Of a stretch of 64,000 nucleotides of DNA, positions 51,301 to 60,013 are shown piece by piece. The notes beneath the pieces are model-generated. The model was not told the origin of the DNA. It saw nothing but the letters and a program-made list of their open reading frames with translations, and ran no database searches. This stretch comes from JAAOII01 sp965207945 (GTDB lineage: Bacteria > Pseudomonadota > Gammaproteobacteria > CBDBNL01 > JAAOII01). The stretch covers positions 1,798,001 through 1,862,000 of the forward strand of contig OZ242303.1 in the NCBI GenBank assembly GCA_965207945.1, written 5' to 3'. The position numbers and the translations under genes were made by a program. Every line of letters begins with the position of its first letter. Position 1 is the first letter of the stretch.

Positions 51301-52569
51301 TTATATGTTTATAAGTTTGTTAATTAAATCCTTATACTCCAATGTTTCTTGTTGCCCTTGACGCATATCTCTTAACGTAAGTTGTTGTGCTGCTAATTCG
51401 TCATCGCCAACTATCAGCACATAAGAAACCCCTTTTTTTGAAGCTCTTTTTAGCTTGTTTTTTAAACTTCCAACGCTAAAATCACATTCTATAACAAAAT
51501 TGGGTAAATTACCCCTTAGTTTTTGCAGTAATGTAAAAATCTGAACATCATCTGTTAAAGCTAGCAATGACAAATGGTTATGTTTCTCATCATCTTGTTG
51601 CTGGGAGCTTTGATTTCCCTCGCCCTCTAACAATAGCATTAGCCGCTCCATCCCCAAAGCAAAACCTACCGCTGGGGTCTCTTTACCACCAAGCTGTTTG
51701 ATAAGGCCATCATAACGCCCGCCGGCGCAAACGGTGTTCTGTGCCCCCAAATTGCCACTAACCCATTCAAACACCATTTTGTCATAATAGTCCAATCCAC
51801 GCACTAATTTATTATTCATTTCATAAGGTATGCCCAAAGAATCCAAAATGTTTGTCACTCCGTTGATATGCGTGCGGGTTTCATCATCCCAATAGGAGGA
51901 GATTACTGGGGCGTCGCGCAGAACGGATTGGGTTTCTGGGCTTTTGGAGTCCATTATCCGCAAAGGCGATGAATTAAGCCGCCGTTGGGAATCTTCATCC
52001 AGTTTACTGCGATACTTTTCTAAATATGACTTTAATTCAGCGGAATAGGTTTGTCGTGTTTCCTCGGAACCCAGGGCATTTATCTGTAATATAGGACATG
52101 GCGTAATATTTAATTCTTCCCATAGTAGCGATGATAGCCAGATTAACTCGGCATCTATGCTGGGGCTACTAAAACCAACTGCCTCCACATCTAATTGGTC
52201 AAATTGACGAGCTCTGCCACTTTGCGGTCTCTCATAACGGAACATAGGTCCCAAGCACCAAATCCTTTGTGTTTCTGCAAACATCCCCAAACCAATACCT
52301 CCACGCATCATACCAGCGGTTGCTTCTGGTCTCAGACAGATAGAAAGCCCTTTTTTGTCGGCAAACTCATACATCTCTTTTTCTACAATGTCGGTTGTGT
52401 CGCCAATGGAACGTTTAAAAAGTTCGGTCCTCTCAATTATAGGTACGCGCATCTCGGTATAACCAAAATTCAGTAGGATGCGGATAAGAGAATCTTCAAT
52501 TCGCCGCCTCTTGTCGCTATGTGGCGGTGGAATCACGGGCATTCCGCGCACCGCTTCAATTTTGCTCAT
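51301..52569 (-). CDS. hisS: Histidyl-tRNA synthetase
   Basis: Class II synthetase charging tRNA-His. Motif 2 region FEVxxRPEATAGMMRG (usually RPEGT), the histidine-binding RGLDYYDKMVFEWV, GGRYDGLIKQLGGKETPAVGFALGMERL (motif 3) and a C-terminal anticodon-binding domain are all visible. It is 422 aa, the usual length. It is first in the hisS-yfgM-bamB cluster. Confidence 0.96.
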   Translation of the reverse strand: MSKIEAVRGMPVIPPPHSDKRRRIEDSLIRILLNFGYTEMRVPIIERTELFKRSIGDTTDIVEKEMYEFADKKGLSICLRPEATAGMMRGGIGLGMFAETQRIWCLGPMFRYERPQSGRARQFDQLDVEAVGFSSPSIDAELIWLSSLLWEELNITPCPILQINALGSEETRQTYSAELKSYLEKYRSKLDEDSQRRLNSSPLRIMDSKSPETQSVLRDAPVISSYWDDETRTHINGVTNILDSLGIPYEMNNKLVRGLDYYDKMVFEWVSGNLGAQNTVCAGGRYDGLIKQLGGKETPAVGFALGMERLMLLLEGEGNQSSQQQDDEKHNHLSLLALTDDVQIFTLLQKLRGNLPNFVIECDFSVGSLKNKLKRASKKGVSYVLIVGDDELAAQQLTLRDMRQGQQETLEYKDLINKLINI

Positions 52570-52618
52570 TTGGTTAATTGGGTTTTTGGGTAGTAGTGCC
52601 TGAAGTGACTGGTGTTAT

Positions 52619-53869
52619 CTATTCTGCGTTGGGACGCGAACTCAGAGTGATGATAATATCAATCTCACTTTCTCCACGCCTAATAGTAGCATTGATAACT
52701 TCGCCTGGTGATTTATTAGCCACATAACGCACCAACTCTTTAGTATCAGCGAAATATTTGCTATCTATACTAATAATCTCATCGCCCGTCATTATGCCAG
52801 CATCAAAAGCGGGACTCTGGCGGTAAACGCCTGCCACATATATTTGCGACTTTTCTTTTTTGGGTGCAGCGCCTTGGTTGCTATTATTTTCTCCATCCTC
52901 ATAGACATCTCTAAGATACAAGCCCATCCAGCCGCGATCTACTTTACCTCCAGTTCTTATTTGCTCCACAATCTCCAGCACCAAATCCACGGGAATAGCA
53001 AAACCAATCCCTTGTGAACCGCCGCTTCGTGAGAAGATAGCTGTATTAATGCCCCATAACTCACCTTTAGTGTTTATAAGAGCGCCCCCTGAATTACCCG
53101 GGTTAATGGCGGCATCTGTTTGCAAGAAATTCTCAAAGGTGGCTATTCCTACATCGCTACGTCCTATACCACTGATTATTCCTTGAGTAACTGTTTGCCC
53201 TACGGCATAAGGGTTGCCTATGGCAAGAACTAAGTCCCCCACTCGGACATCTTCAATATCGCCAAATTTCAATGAAGGAAGATCGCTCATTTCAATTTGC
53301 AAGACCGCTATATCAGTTTCAGGGTCCACTCCAATGACTTCAGCTCTGGTTTCGCGTCCATCGCGCAGTGCCACTAAAATATCATCGGCATTGGTGATTA
53401 CGTGATTATTCGTTACGATTAACCCGTTACTTTCAATAACTACCCCCGAGCCCAAACTACGCATAATTCTTTCTTCTGGCGCGCCGCGTTGTTGTCCGAA
53501 AAAATTATCAAAGAAGGGGTTATTAAATGGAGCTTCAAAAAATGGTGATACATTCGGCTGCCTGGTTTCTGTTCTTGAAGTAAATACATTAACTACTGCG
53601 GGAGCGGCAATTTCAACTGCCTGGGCAAAAGAACTTATCTCTTGGACGACAGCCCTTTCTGCTGTCCCTGTAATTGGAGTTTCTCCGAGCCCCTGTTCGG
53701 AGGAAGGCGCTAAAGGTGTAGAAGGCACTAAAGGTATTGCGGACTCCGAGTACCCTCGTGATGCGCTATCAGAGCTATTTCTAATAGAATCCACCCATAA
53801 AACACTGGTAGCTCCTAAAGTGAAAGCGCAAGTTATTGCGAATATATAAAATAAAGATTTTTTCATCAT
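52619..53869 (-). CDS. DegS/HtrA-family periplasmic serine protease
   Basis: Trypsin-like protease with an N-terminal signal anchor (SLFYIFAITCAFTLGATSVL) and a single PDZ domain, the layout of DegS/AlgW, which start the sigma-E envelope stress cascade. The catalytic triad is in NNHVITNADD (His), DPETDIAVLQ (Asp) and NPGNSGGALINTKG (Ser). At 416 aa it is longer than DegS (~355) because of a Pro/Ser-rich linker (VPSTPLAPSSEQ) after the anchor. DegQ-type function cannot be excluded, but only one PDZ is seen. Confidence 0.88.
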   Translation of the reverse strand: MMKKSLFYIFAITCAFTLGATSVLWVDSIRNSSDSASRGYSESAIPLVPSTPLAPSSEQGLGETPITGTAERAVVQEISSFAQAVEIAAPAVVNVFTSRTETRQPNVSPFFEAPFNNPFFDNFFGQQRGAPEERIMRSLGSGVVIESNGLIVTNNHVITNADDILVALRDGRETRAEVIGVDPETDIAVLQIEMSDLPSLKFGDIEDVRVGDLVLAIGNPYAVGQTVTQGIISGIGRSDVGIATFENFLQTDAAINPGNSGGALINTKGELWGINTAIFSRSGGSQGIGFAIPVDLVLEIVEQIRTGGKVDRGWMGLYLRDVYEDGENNSNQGAAPKKEKSQIYVAGVYRQSPAFDAGIMTGDEIISIDSKYFADTKELVRYVANKSPGEVINATIRRGESEIDIIITLSSRPNAE

Positions 53870-53992
53870 TTAACTTAATCTATACAAATTTGCGAATTAT
53901 TGATAATAAACAACATAATCAAAATATAGGGCTTAATTTTAACATAACAAGGAGCGAGTTGGGGTTGCAACTTGATTTTTTCTACACTCTTG

Positions 53993-53998
53993 TATAAT
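53993..53998 (+). promoter_or_regulatory. -10 hexamer of the YbbA-like gene
   Basis: TATAAT is 9 nt before the ATG at 54008. TTGATT 15 bp upstream is a possible -35, with spacing shorter than ideal. Confidence 0.4.
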
Positions 53999-54007
53999 GC
54001 TTTGTAT

Positions 54008-54760
54008 ATGAAACCTAATAACATTACGATGGGGAAAATGATTGATAAAACTGTCCTACTTGAGGCAGTTGGAGTAACCAAAAAATTTGCTAACAAATCC
54101 AGCGCCAGTTCTGCTGGAGTTTCTTTAAGTATTCTTGATTCACTAAACATAAAAATACACAAAGGGGAAACAGTTGCCATAGTGGGAGTATCTGGCAGCG
54201 GTAAAAGCACCCTGTTATCTTTGTTGGCGGGGCTTGATCTGCCTGATAGCGGACAAATAAGTATAGATGGCGTAGATATAACTAAACTTAATGAAGCGGC
54301 TCGTAGTATCATGCGTGCTAACAAGTTGGCTTTTGTCTTTCAGGATTTTATGCTGTTGCCACATCTGACAGCATTAGAAAATGTAATGCTTCCCTTGGAG
54401 ATGCGGGGAGTGAATGACGCAGCAAGCCGAGCAGCCGAGGAACTCAAAAAAGTTGGGCTTGAAGAACGGCAAAATCACTACCCTGCTCAATTATCAGGAG
54501 GGGAACAGCAACGCACAGCTTTGGCGCGCGCCTTTGCGGCACGTCCATTGTTGTTGTTTGCTGATGAGCCAAGCGGTAATCTGGACCTTGCCACTGGAGG
54601 ACAAATATCTTCCTTAATGTTTAATTTAAACAAAGAGAGTGAGACCACCTTGCTGTTAGTAACTCATGATATGAAACTTGCGGCTAAGTGTGATAGTGTT
54701 TACGAGCTTAAGGAAGGGAAGTTGGCAAAAACCTCAATTAACAACCAGGTAGCTTCATAA
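54008..54760 (+). CDS. ybbA: ABC transporter ATPase (YbbA/LolD-like)
   Basis: ATPase partner of the FtsX-like permease that follows. It has Walker A GVSGSGKSTLLSLLAG, Q-loop FVFQDFMLLPHLTALENVMLP, signature LSGGEQQRTALARAF, Walker B LLLFADEPSGNLD and H-loop VTHD. The order with an ~830-aa permease resembles E. coli ybbA-ybbP. An upstream TTG at 53972 overlaps the promoter and is rejected. ATG at 54008 fits the leaderless pattern, while ATG at 54038 (after GGGGAAA) is the alternative. Substrate unknown. Confidence 0.85.
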   Translation: MKPNNITMGKMIDKTVLLEAVGVTKKFANKSSASSAGVSLSILDSLNIKIHKGETVAIVGVSGSGKSTLLSLLAGLDLPDSGQISIDGVDITKLNEAARSIMRANKLAFVFQDFMLLPHLTALENVMLPLEMRGVNDAASRAAEELKKVGLEERQNHYPAQLSGGEQQRTALARAFAARPLLLFADEPSGNLDLATGGQISSLMFNLNKESETTLLLVTHDMKLAAKCDSVYELKEGKLAKTSINNQVAS

Positions 54761-54770
54761 GCATTTATCT

Positions 54771-54802
54771 CCTCATACATTCTATCCCTCATACATTCTA
54801 CC
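54771..54802. repeat. Two tandem copies of a 16-bp repeat
   Basis: CCTCATACATTCTATC (54771-54786) and CCTCATACATTCTACC (54787-54802) lie between the ATPase and permease genes. A short GC-rich stretch with GGGCGAGCCC follows. Confidence 0.7.
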
Positions 54803-54850
54803 CCTCCTTATACCAGGATGCCGGCGCCTTATGGGCGAGCCCACCTGATA

Positions 54851-54890
54851 CCATGATAAATAATGATACATAATGATGAATAATGATGAA
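54851..54890 (+). repeat. 10-bp tandem repeat carrying the permease start codon
   Basis: Four 10-bp units: CCATGATAAA, TAATGATACA, TAATGATGAA, TAATGATGAA. The last unit holds the start ATGATGAAC at 54883. Earlier units contain ATGs in other frames followed by stops. Confidence 0.8.
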
Positions 54891-57393
54891 CTTTATTAAT
54901 AAAATAGGGCGTGAGTTACGCAATCGCGAAATTCAAATATTTCTTTTTGCTTTGGCGCTTGGCAGCGCCGCTATCACCGCCCCAGCTCTGTTGGCAGAGC
55001 GGCTTGAAAGCGGAGTTAGGACCTACTCGGTAGATTTGCTCGGAGCAGATGCTGAACTTTCTTCGTCAGTAGCGGTAGATGAAGAACTATTACAGCCCGC
55101 CCGTGAAGCTGGGTTGGAAGAATCGCGCTCTCTAAGAACCACTTCTATAATAGTCAAACCCGACACAGAAAAATTTCAACTTGCGCGCTTAAGGGCGGTT
55201 GATGAGCTTTATCCCTTGAAAGGAGTTTTGCTTGCTAAGTTTAGCAGTGAGGGTGAGCCACAAATATCAGCGCCGCCAAAGCGTGGAGAAATATGGTTAG
55301 AAGAGTTTCTTGCGTTACTGCTGGACGCTAAGTTGGGAGATAGCATAGCAGTGGGCGAAGCCGAGTTAAAGTTCAGCGCTTATTTGGTGCAAGAACCTGG
55401 ACGAGCATCTTTTTTCTCGTTCGCTCCGCGTGCCATGATAAACCTACAGGATATCTCGGCAACTGGGCTTGCCATTGCTGGCAGCCGTTTAAGATATCGC
55501 TATTTATGGAGTGGCGATGCAACAACATTGAATGAATATCTTGATAATATCAAACCTTTATTACAAGTAAATCAACGCATTACTCAGGCAAATGATGAGG
55601 ACGCCAGTTTTAGTGACATCCTGCGTCGCTTGCGCGCTTTTTTGCTGTTGAGCGGTTCGTTGTGCATCATTTTAACTTCGTTTGCCCTGCTACTTTGCAT
55701 GCGTCATTTCATCGAGCGTAACCGCAGATATGTAGCATTGCTCAAGACCATTGGTTATACTCCGCGTCGGGCTTTACTTTATCTGTGGAGTCGTATCATC
55801 CCCCCTGCTGTCATAGCATATCTTGTAGGTTGTGTGGGCGGTTGGCTTGGTTATAAGGCATCGGCTTATTATTTGCAATCAATTCTGCCACCAGCGGAAA
55901 AGGTTTTGTCCATTACCCCCTTCCTTATTAGCGCTGTCAGTGCGGTTATTTGCTTGCTGGCTTTTGCATTGCCAAGTTTATGGAAACTTGCCTCCCTTCC
56001 GCCAGCTGTTATTTTGCGCCCATCCTCCACGGCATCAAGTGGCGGCAGAGTTATGCCAACCATAATTGCTTTTGTCGGGATCTTTGCGCTGTTATTGTTT
56101 TATAGCAGAGACATTGTTATCTCATTGGGACTCTTTGGAGCTGTTTTAGGATTAATTCTGCTGATGGGTTTGGTTGGCTATACATTGCTCAAATTACTGC
56201 ATGATAGAGTTGGGCGCAACTCTTCTTCAGTGACGCTTAAGATTGCAGTAGTTTCTTTGTATCGTTCTTGGCATATTAATAGCTTTCAGATTCTTTCTTT
56301 TGCTGCCGCTTTTATGTTGATAGGCGTCCTCACCATAATGAGATTGTCATTTATCAGCGACTGGCAAAACGATATTCAGCCCGACACCCCTAATTATTTC
56401 TTAGTGAATATCGCGCCTAATAAAGTAGAGGGCATTCAAAACCTATTAGATGAAAATGATGTTAAGCAAGGAGTATTTGCCGGCATGGTGCGCGGCAAAC
56501 TTACCCACGTGGAAGATGAACCATTAATTGAACGCACTAAACGACTTGGCACTTATGATAATGAAGCGGAAAGAGAATTTAACCTGGGCTGGGGCGATGA
56601 ATTGCCTGAGCATAATCAATTAATTGAAGGCAGTTGGTGGCAAGATGGCACTGCAAAGTCAGACGCAGTTGATACCTTCCCCATATCTGTTGAAGAAGAA
56701 ATAGCTAAGGACTTTGATATTGAGTTGGGGATGAAGCTTGAATTTGTAGTGGGTGGTAGAAAGATCTACGGCATCGCCACTAGTTTGCGCCGGGTGGATT
56801 GGGGCGACTTCAAGCCTAACTTTTATGTTTTATTTCCTTCTGATGCGCTGCAAGATTTTCCGCGCACTTTTATCACCAGCTTTTTTCTGCCTTCCGAACA
56901 AAAAGATTTTCTGCTGAACGTGGTGCGGGATTTCCCAACTTTTTCAATTATCTCGGTTGAACGAATTCTGGCGCAGCTTGAATCAATCCTTGCTTTGGTA
57001 TCTAATGCTATGCAGCTGGTGCTGTTGTTAAGTTTGTTATCTGCCATAGCGGTATTTGTTGCCGCCTTGCAAGTTAGCATTGATTCACGTTCCACCACCA
57101 CCGCCACCTTACGTCTGTTGGGCGAGACCAGCCGCCAGGCGCTAATTCACAATTTATTGGAGTTTTGCTTTATCGGGTTTATAGCGGGAATTTTAGCAGT
57201 ATTGGGGAGTGAGATTATCGTCTGGGCAGTTTATGAATATTTGTTGCAACAGAGTTTTGTTGCCCATTATTATTTTTGGCTACTCTGTCCGTTGATAAGC
57301 ACTATATTAGCTGGACTTATAGGTTTTATATGGAGTCGTCGTGCCATAATGGTGCCGCCGCGCGATTTATTACGCCGAATTAATACCTCATAA
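54883..57393 (+). CDS. ybbP: FtsX-like ABC permease (YbbP-like)
   Basis: An 836-aa inner-membrane permease with the double MacB/FtsX layout: an N-terminal span, a periplasmic domain, three spans around 255-370, a two-span middle (GRVMPTIIAFVGIFALLLF), a second periplasmic domain, and three C-terminal spans. LLKTIGYTPRRALLYLW and TTTATLRLLGETSRQALI are the cytoplasmic coupling helices of the two halves. It pairs with the upstream ATPase. The family is tentatively linked to envelope lipid or toxic-compound handling. The start codon sits in a 10-bp tandem repeat. Confidence 0.85.
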   Translation: MMNFINKIGRELRNREIQIFLFALALGSAAITAPALLAERLESGVRTYSVDLLGADAELSSSVAVDEELLQPAREAGLEESRSLRTTSIIVKPDTEKFQLARLRAVDELYPLKGVLLAKFSSEGEPQISAPPKRGEIWLEEFLALLLDAKLGDSIAVGEAELKFSAYLVQEPGRASFFSFAPRAMINLQDISATGLAIAGSRLRYRYLWSGDATTLNEYLDNIKPLLQVNQRITQANDEDASFSDILRRLRAFLLLSGSLCIILTSFALLLCMRHFIERNRRYVALLKTIGYTPRRALLYLWSRIIPPAVIAYLVGCVGGWLGYKASAYYLQSILPPAEKVLSITPFLISAVSAVICLLAFALPSLWKLASLPPAVILRPSSTASSGGRVMPTIIAFVGIFALLLFYSRDIVISLGLFGAVLGLILLMGLVGYTLLKLLHDRVGRNSSSVTLKIAVVSLYRSWHINSFQILSFAAAFMLIGVLTIMRLSFISDWQNDIQPDTPNYFLVNIAPNKVEGIQNLLDENDVKQGVFAGMVRGKLTHVEDEPLIERTKRLGTYDNEAEREFNLGWGDELPEHNQLIEGSWWQDGTAKSDAVDTFPISVEEEIAKDFDIELGMKLEFVVGGRKIYGIATSLRRVDWGDFKPNFYVLFPSDALQDFPRTFITSFFLPSEQKDFLLNVVRDFPTFSIISVERILAQLESILALVSNAMQLVLLLSLLSAIAVFVAALQVSIDSRSTTTATLRLLGETSRQALIHNLLEFCFIGFIAGILAVLGSEIIVWAVYEYLLQQSFVAHYYFWLLCPLISTILAGLIGFIWSRRAIMVPPRDLLRRINTS

Positions 57394-57452
57394 ATAAACT
57401 ATATTTATTTTGAGGGGGTGCTCTATTCAAATAAGGATAATTTACTATCGAA

Positions 57453-58247
57453 TTATTGGTTAGCTTTAATGCTTTGTAATCGATACTTATGAAGTTTATT
57501 ATCATTACTAGCAATCCTATCACTAATCATCACATAGTATTTTTCGTTAATTTCGCAAGATATATAATGGCGTTCCATCCTATAGGAAGCCATTATCTCA
57601 GAGCCGCTGCCGCCAAAGAGGATAAAAATATCATCTTGTTTTTGAGTGGAGGCATTAACTAGCATTTCAAATAATGGCAATGGTATTTGACAGGCGTGGA
57701 AAGTTTTATCTTTTGAAACATTTTTTACCAAATCAAAATAAAACCATGAATAGGGCATTCTTCCTTTATGGCCTTCTGCTATTCTCTGCTTAATCCTTCT
57801 ATCTTCAGGGTTCTTATAAGGTAGGACTACCTGGTCTTTATAAAAATTGTTATTTTTACTTTTGGTAAAATGCAATATTGAACGGTGCGCAGTGGTGAAT
57901 CTTTTTTTGCTATGTCCGACATTAGAATTATATATCCAGGCATAATCTTGCACATTATAGGCAACGTCATCCAGATATTTAACTCTTAGGTGCGCGTTTT
58001 GTTTGGGATAATTAATAAAAAAAGCATTTCCAGTGGGTTTCATTACACGCAAGGACTCATTAGCTAGTTCAATATACCATTTAATATAATCATCCCACGG
58101 TGATGTATAAACTTTACCCGCATAATTAATCCCCACATTGTAATCAGGGTCACCATATATCATATCCATCGAATTATCAGGTAGTTCTTTTAACACTTTC
58201 ATGACATCGCCGCATATTACTTTATCTCTGTATTCAGAATAACTCAT
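57453..58247 (-). CDS. Type II DNA methyltransferase, beta class (DPDY motif)
   Basis: Modification enzyme of a restriction-modification pair. The catalytic motif IV is GDPDYNVG (about residues 32-39) and the SAM-binding motif I FGGSG (212-216) is downstream, the order of beta-class N6-adenine or N4-cytosine methyltransferases. The motif is DPDY rather than DPPY. TAHRSILHFTK and RMPYSWFYFDLV are further class-like blocks. Its start overlaps the nuclease gene's end by 4 bp. Target sequence cannot be read from the protein. Confidence 0.9.
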   Translation of the reverse strand: MSYSEYRDKVICGDVMKVLKELPDNSMDMIYGDPDYNVGINYAGKVYTSPWDDYIKWYIELANESLRVMKPTGNAFFINYPKQNAHLRVKYLDDVAYNVQDYAWIYNSNVGHSKKRFTTAHRSILHFTKSKNNNFYKDQVVLPYKNPEDRRIKQRIAEGHKGRMPYSWFYFDLVKNVSKDKTFHACQIPLPLFEMLVNASTQKQDDIFILFGGSGSEIMASYRMERHYISCEINEKYYVMISDRIASNDNKLHKYRLQSIKANQ

Positions 58248-59038
58248 TTCTGTATTAGATTATACTCTTTACATTTTATGAGTTTAATTGAAGATAAGTT
58301 TTCTTGATTTGAAAAAACATATAAATACATTCTAACTTTAGTGTGACTAGAAGATTTTTCCTTAAGAATATAACAACAATTAACCTCTTCTATCCCTAAT
58401 TTATGTTCTTTATTCATAAGTTGATAGTATAAAAAGGGGTGAAAGATTTGATAAATTGCAAAATTTGCAGGAAAGTTATTTTTGCATTCAAATATAGTAA
58501 CTCTTCCATCTAACTCTATAGTCATATCAATTTCAATTTGCAGCTTGTCCGCTTGGATGGAAGTCTTGCCCGCCTTATAATCAAATGAGAACTTCGTCCT
58601 GTGTGCATTATATATTTTAGGATTAGGTTCATTAATGTCATCATAAAGAAAATTATGAATAAATTGGTGGTTGTAGCCCAAAGACAGTATGTTACTTTCA
58701 CTGCTGTTCAATTCGTCAAGAATACTTTTTTTATATTCCCACTTTATGATATTATCTTCTGTTATTTCTTCAAATTCATGATACCAGTTATTAATGCCCT
58801 TTACAAATCTATGATGTCCATCCCCCAAATGCGCGATGCAATAATCTGCCTGCAATAATTCAGCTGGTAGAATGCATGTATTATCAATTTTGGTTACATC
58901 AAAAGGATTGCCAAACCCTAACTCTTGGCATGCTTTCTTAACCTCAGTATTATCAAAAAACATATTTCTTTTCTCTATGCATTGCTGGAATAGACGTGAA
59001 ATAACTTTTTTCTTGACGCTCATTTTGGAATTCCTCAT
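58244..59038 (-). CDS. Probable type II restriction endonuclease (PD-(D/E)XK)
   Basis: A 264-aa protein with a PD-(D/E)XK-like core: IEIDMT with Asp about residue 171, then TIFECK with Glu ~184 and Lys ~186. Overlap with the methyltransferase (ATGA) supports a restriction role. I do not recognise its specificity family. A His/Gly-rich stretch (AHLGDGHHRFV, residues 69-79) may contact metal or DNA. The block is more AT-rich than its neighbours, which suggests acquisition. Confidence 0.75.
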   Translation of the reverse strand: MRNSKMSVKKKVISRLFQQCIEKRNMFFDNTEVKKACQELGFGNPFDVTKIDNTCILPAELLQADYCIAHLGDGHHRFVKGINNWYHEFEEITEDNIIKWEYKKSILDELNSSESNILSLGYNHQFIHNFLYDDINEPNPKIYNAHRTKFSFDYKAGKTSIQADKLQIEIDMTIELDGRVTIFECKNNFPANFAIYQIFHPFLYYQLMNKEHKLGIEEVNCCYILKEKSSSHTKVRMYLYVFSNQENLSSIKLIKCKEYNLIQK

Positions 59039-59090
59039 TTTTACACAATATGGAAGTTACCCCATCCCTAACTGTATTTGATTTATAATC

Positions 59091-59105
59091 AGTATTAATA
59101 ATACT
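59091..59105. promoter_or_regulatory. Inverted repeat in the divergent RM promoter region
   Basis: AGTATT-AAT-AATACT has perfect 6-bp arms and lies between the divergent nuclease gene and the gene at 59179. It could be an operator for one or both. Confidence 0.35.
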
Positions 59106-59178
59106 TTGTTCAACATTATACTATAATTATATACATGGGGAGGATAATTTTTAACTAACAGTACAAGAAAACATAAAT

Positions 59179-59814
59179 ATGGGATATAACGAAAAAATAA
59201 ATGGGGACTATGAGCACTATGACTTCATTAATAAATTTGCTATTAAAAAAGAATCTTTCCGCTCTCATGTCGAAAATAGAAAAGAAATTCGTGATTTATT
59301 AATTAATGATTTTATAAAAGAGTCTCCAGGAACAGGGGCTGGGGGATTAAGCACGAAGTTTATTTATTCTGTTGAGAAAACCTCTTTCAATGAAATTGTA
59401 TATATTCAGAGACCCGCACACTTAAACAAAGGAATGGATTTCATGGTATACACAACTCCTACAAAATTCCCCTCCCCTACTCCAAAACGCCCGAACACAC
59501 AGACGGACAGACCTAGCCATAAAAGTATATATTTTCTCTTAGAACAATTGAAGCAAAAGGATCATCAAATGTTTACCGCAATGATGAAATGTATTGAATT
59601 AATCTATAAATGTGAGGAGCCGTCAGATATTTTAAACAACAAGTACTCTAAATTAAATAACAAAAATTTCACTTATGATTTTAATGGTACGGGGTTAAAT
59701 ATTTCATTTGAAATTATTTTATATATTGTGAAATGGCTTTTTATTGAACAGGATATCACATATTGGAATTATAGCGGCAGAAACATGCTGTATGGTGGAA
59801 TTAAATCTATATAA
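59179..59814 (+). CDS. Unrecognised protein divergent from the restriction-modification pair
   Basis: I cannot assign a family. The 211-aa protein has no signal peptide or membrane span. Notable parts are SPGTGAGGLSTKFIYSVE, a Pro/Thr/Arg-rich middle (PSPTPKRPNTQTDRPSHKS) and a C-terminal block WLFIEQDITYWNYSGRNML. Its AT-rich composition matches the adjacent RM genes. It could be a second nuclease, specificity or control component of the same island, but its size is too large for a typical C protein. Confidence 0.55.
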   Translation: MGYNEKINGDYEHYDFINKFAIKKESFRSHVENRKEIRDLLINDFIKESPGTGAGGLSTKFIYSVEKTSFNEIVYIQRPAHLNKGMDFMVYTTPTKFPSPTPKRPNTQTDRPSHKSIYFLLEQLKQKDHQMFTAMMKCIELIYKCEEPSDILNNKYSKLNNKNFTYDFNGTGLNISFEIILYIVKWLFIEQDITYWNYSGRNMLYGGIKSI

Positions 59815-59863
59815 GGGTAATCTCAGGAATACAATAATAATATCTTTGTTCGAACTTAAAAAA

Positions 59864-59879
59864 ATAATAGCGCTATTAT
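59864..59879. promoter_or_regulatory. 16-bp perfect palindrome upstream of bioY
   Basis: ATAATAGCGCTATTAT reads the same on both strands. It lies between the RM island and bioY, about 90 bp before a TATAAT at 59967-59972 and 135 bp before the bioY ATG. It may be a repressor site or a short hairpin. Confidence 0.4.
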
Positions 59880-60013
59880 GTAGAAAACTCCGCCCGCTAA
59901 ATGCCTGATACTTGGAATAATGTATCGGTGTGCTCGCAATTTGTATTAAAAACAGTAAAATTTGTTTATAATACCCTCTATACATTTTTTGAATTAACTA
60001 TTAAAGATAAATT

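Noticed and set aside
53972..54007. Upstream TTG start for the YbbA-like ATPase
   Set aside because: It overlaps the likely -35/-10 promoter and adds residues not matching the family.
53875..54324. 149-codon minus-strand ORF over the start of the YbbA-like gene
   Set aside because: It is antisense to clear Walker A and Q-loop coding sequence and has no homology signal.
54803..54850. Terminator at the GC-rich GGGCGAGCCC stretch
   Set aside because: The stem is only 4 bp and no T-tract follows.
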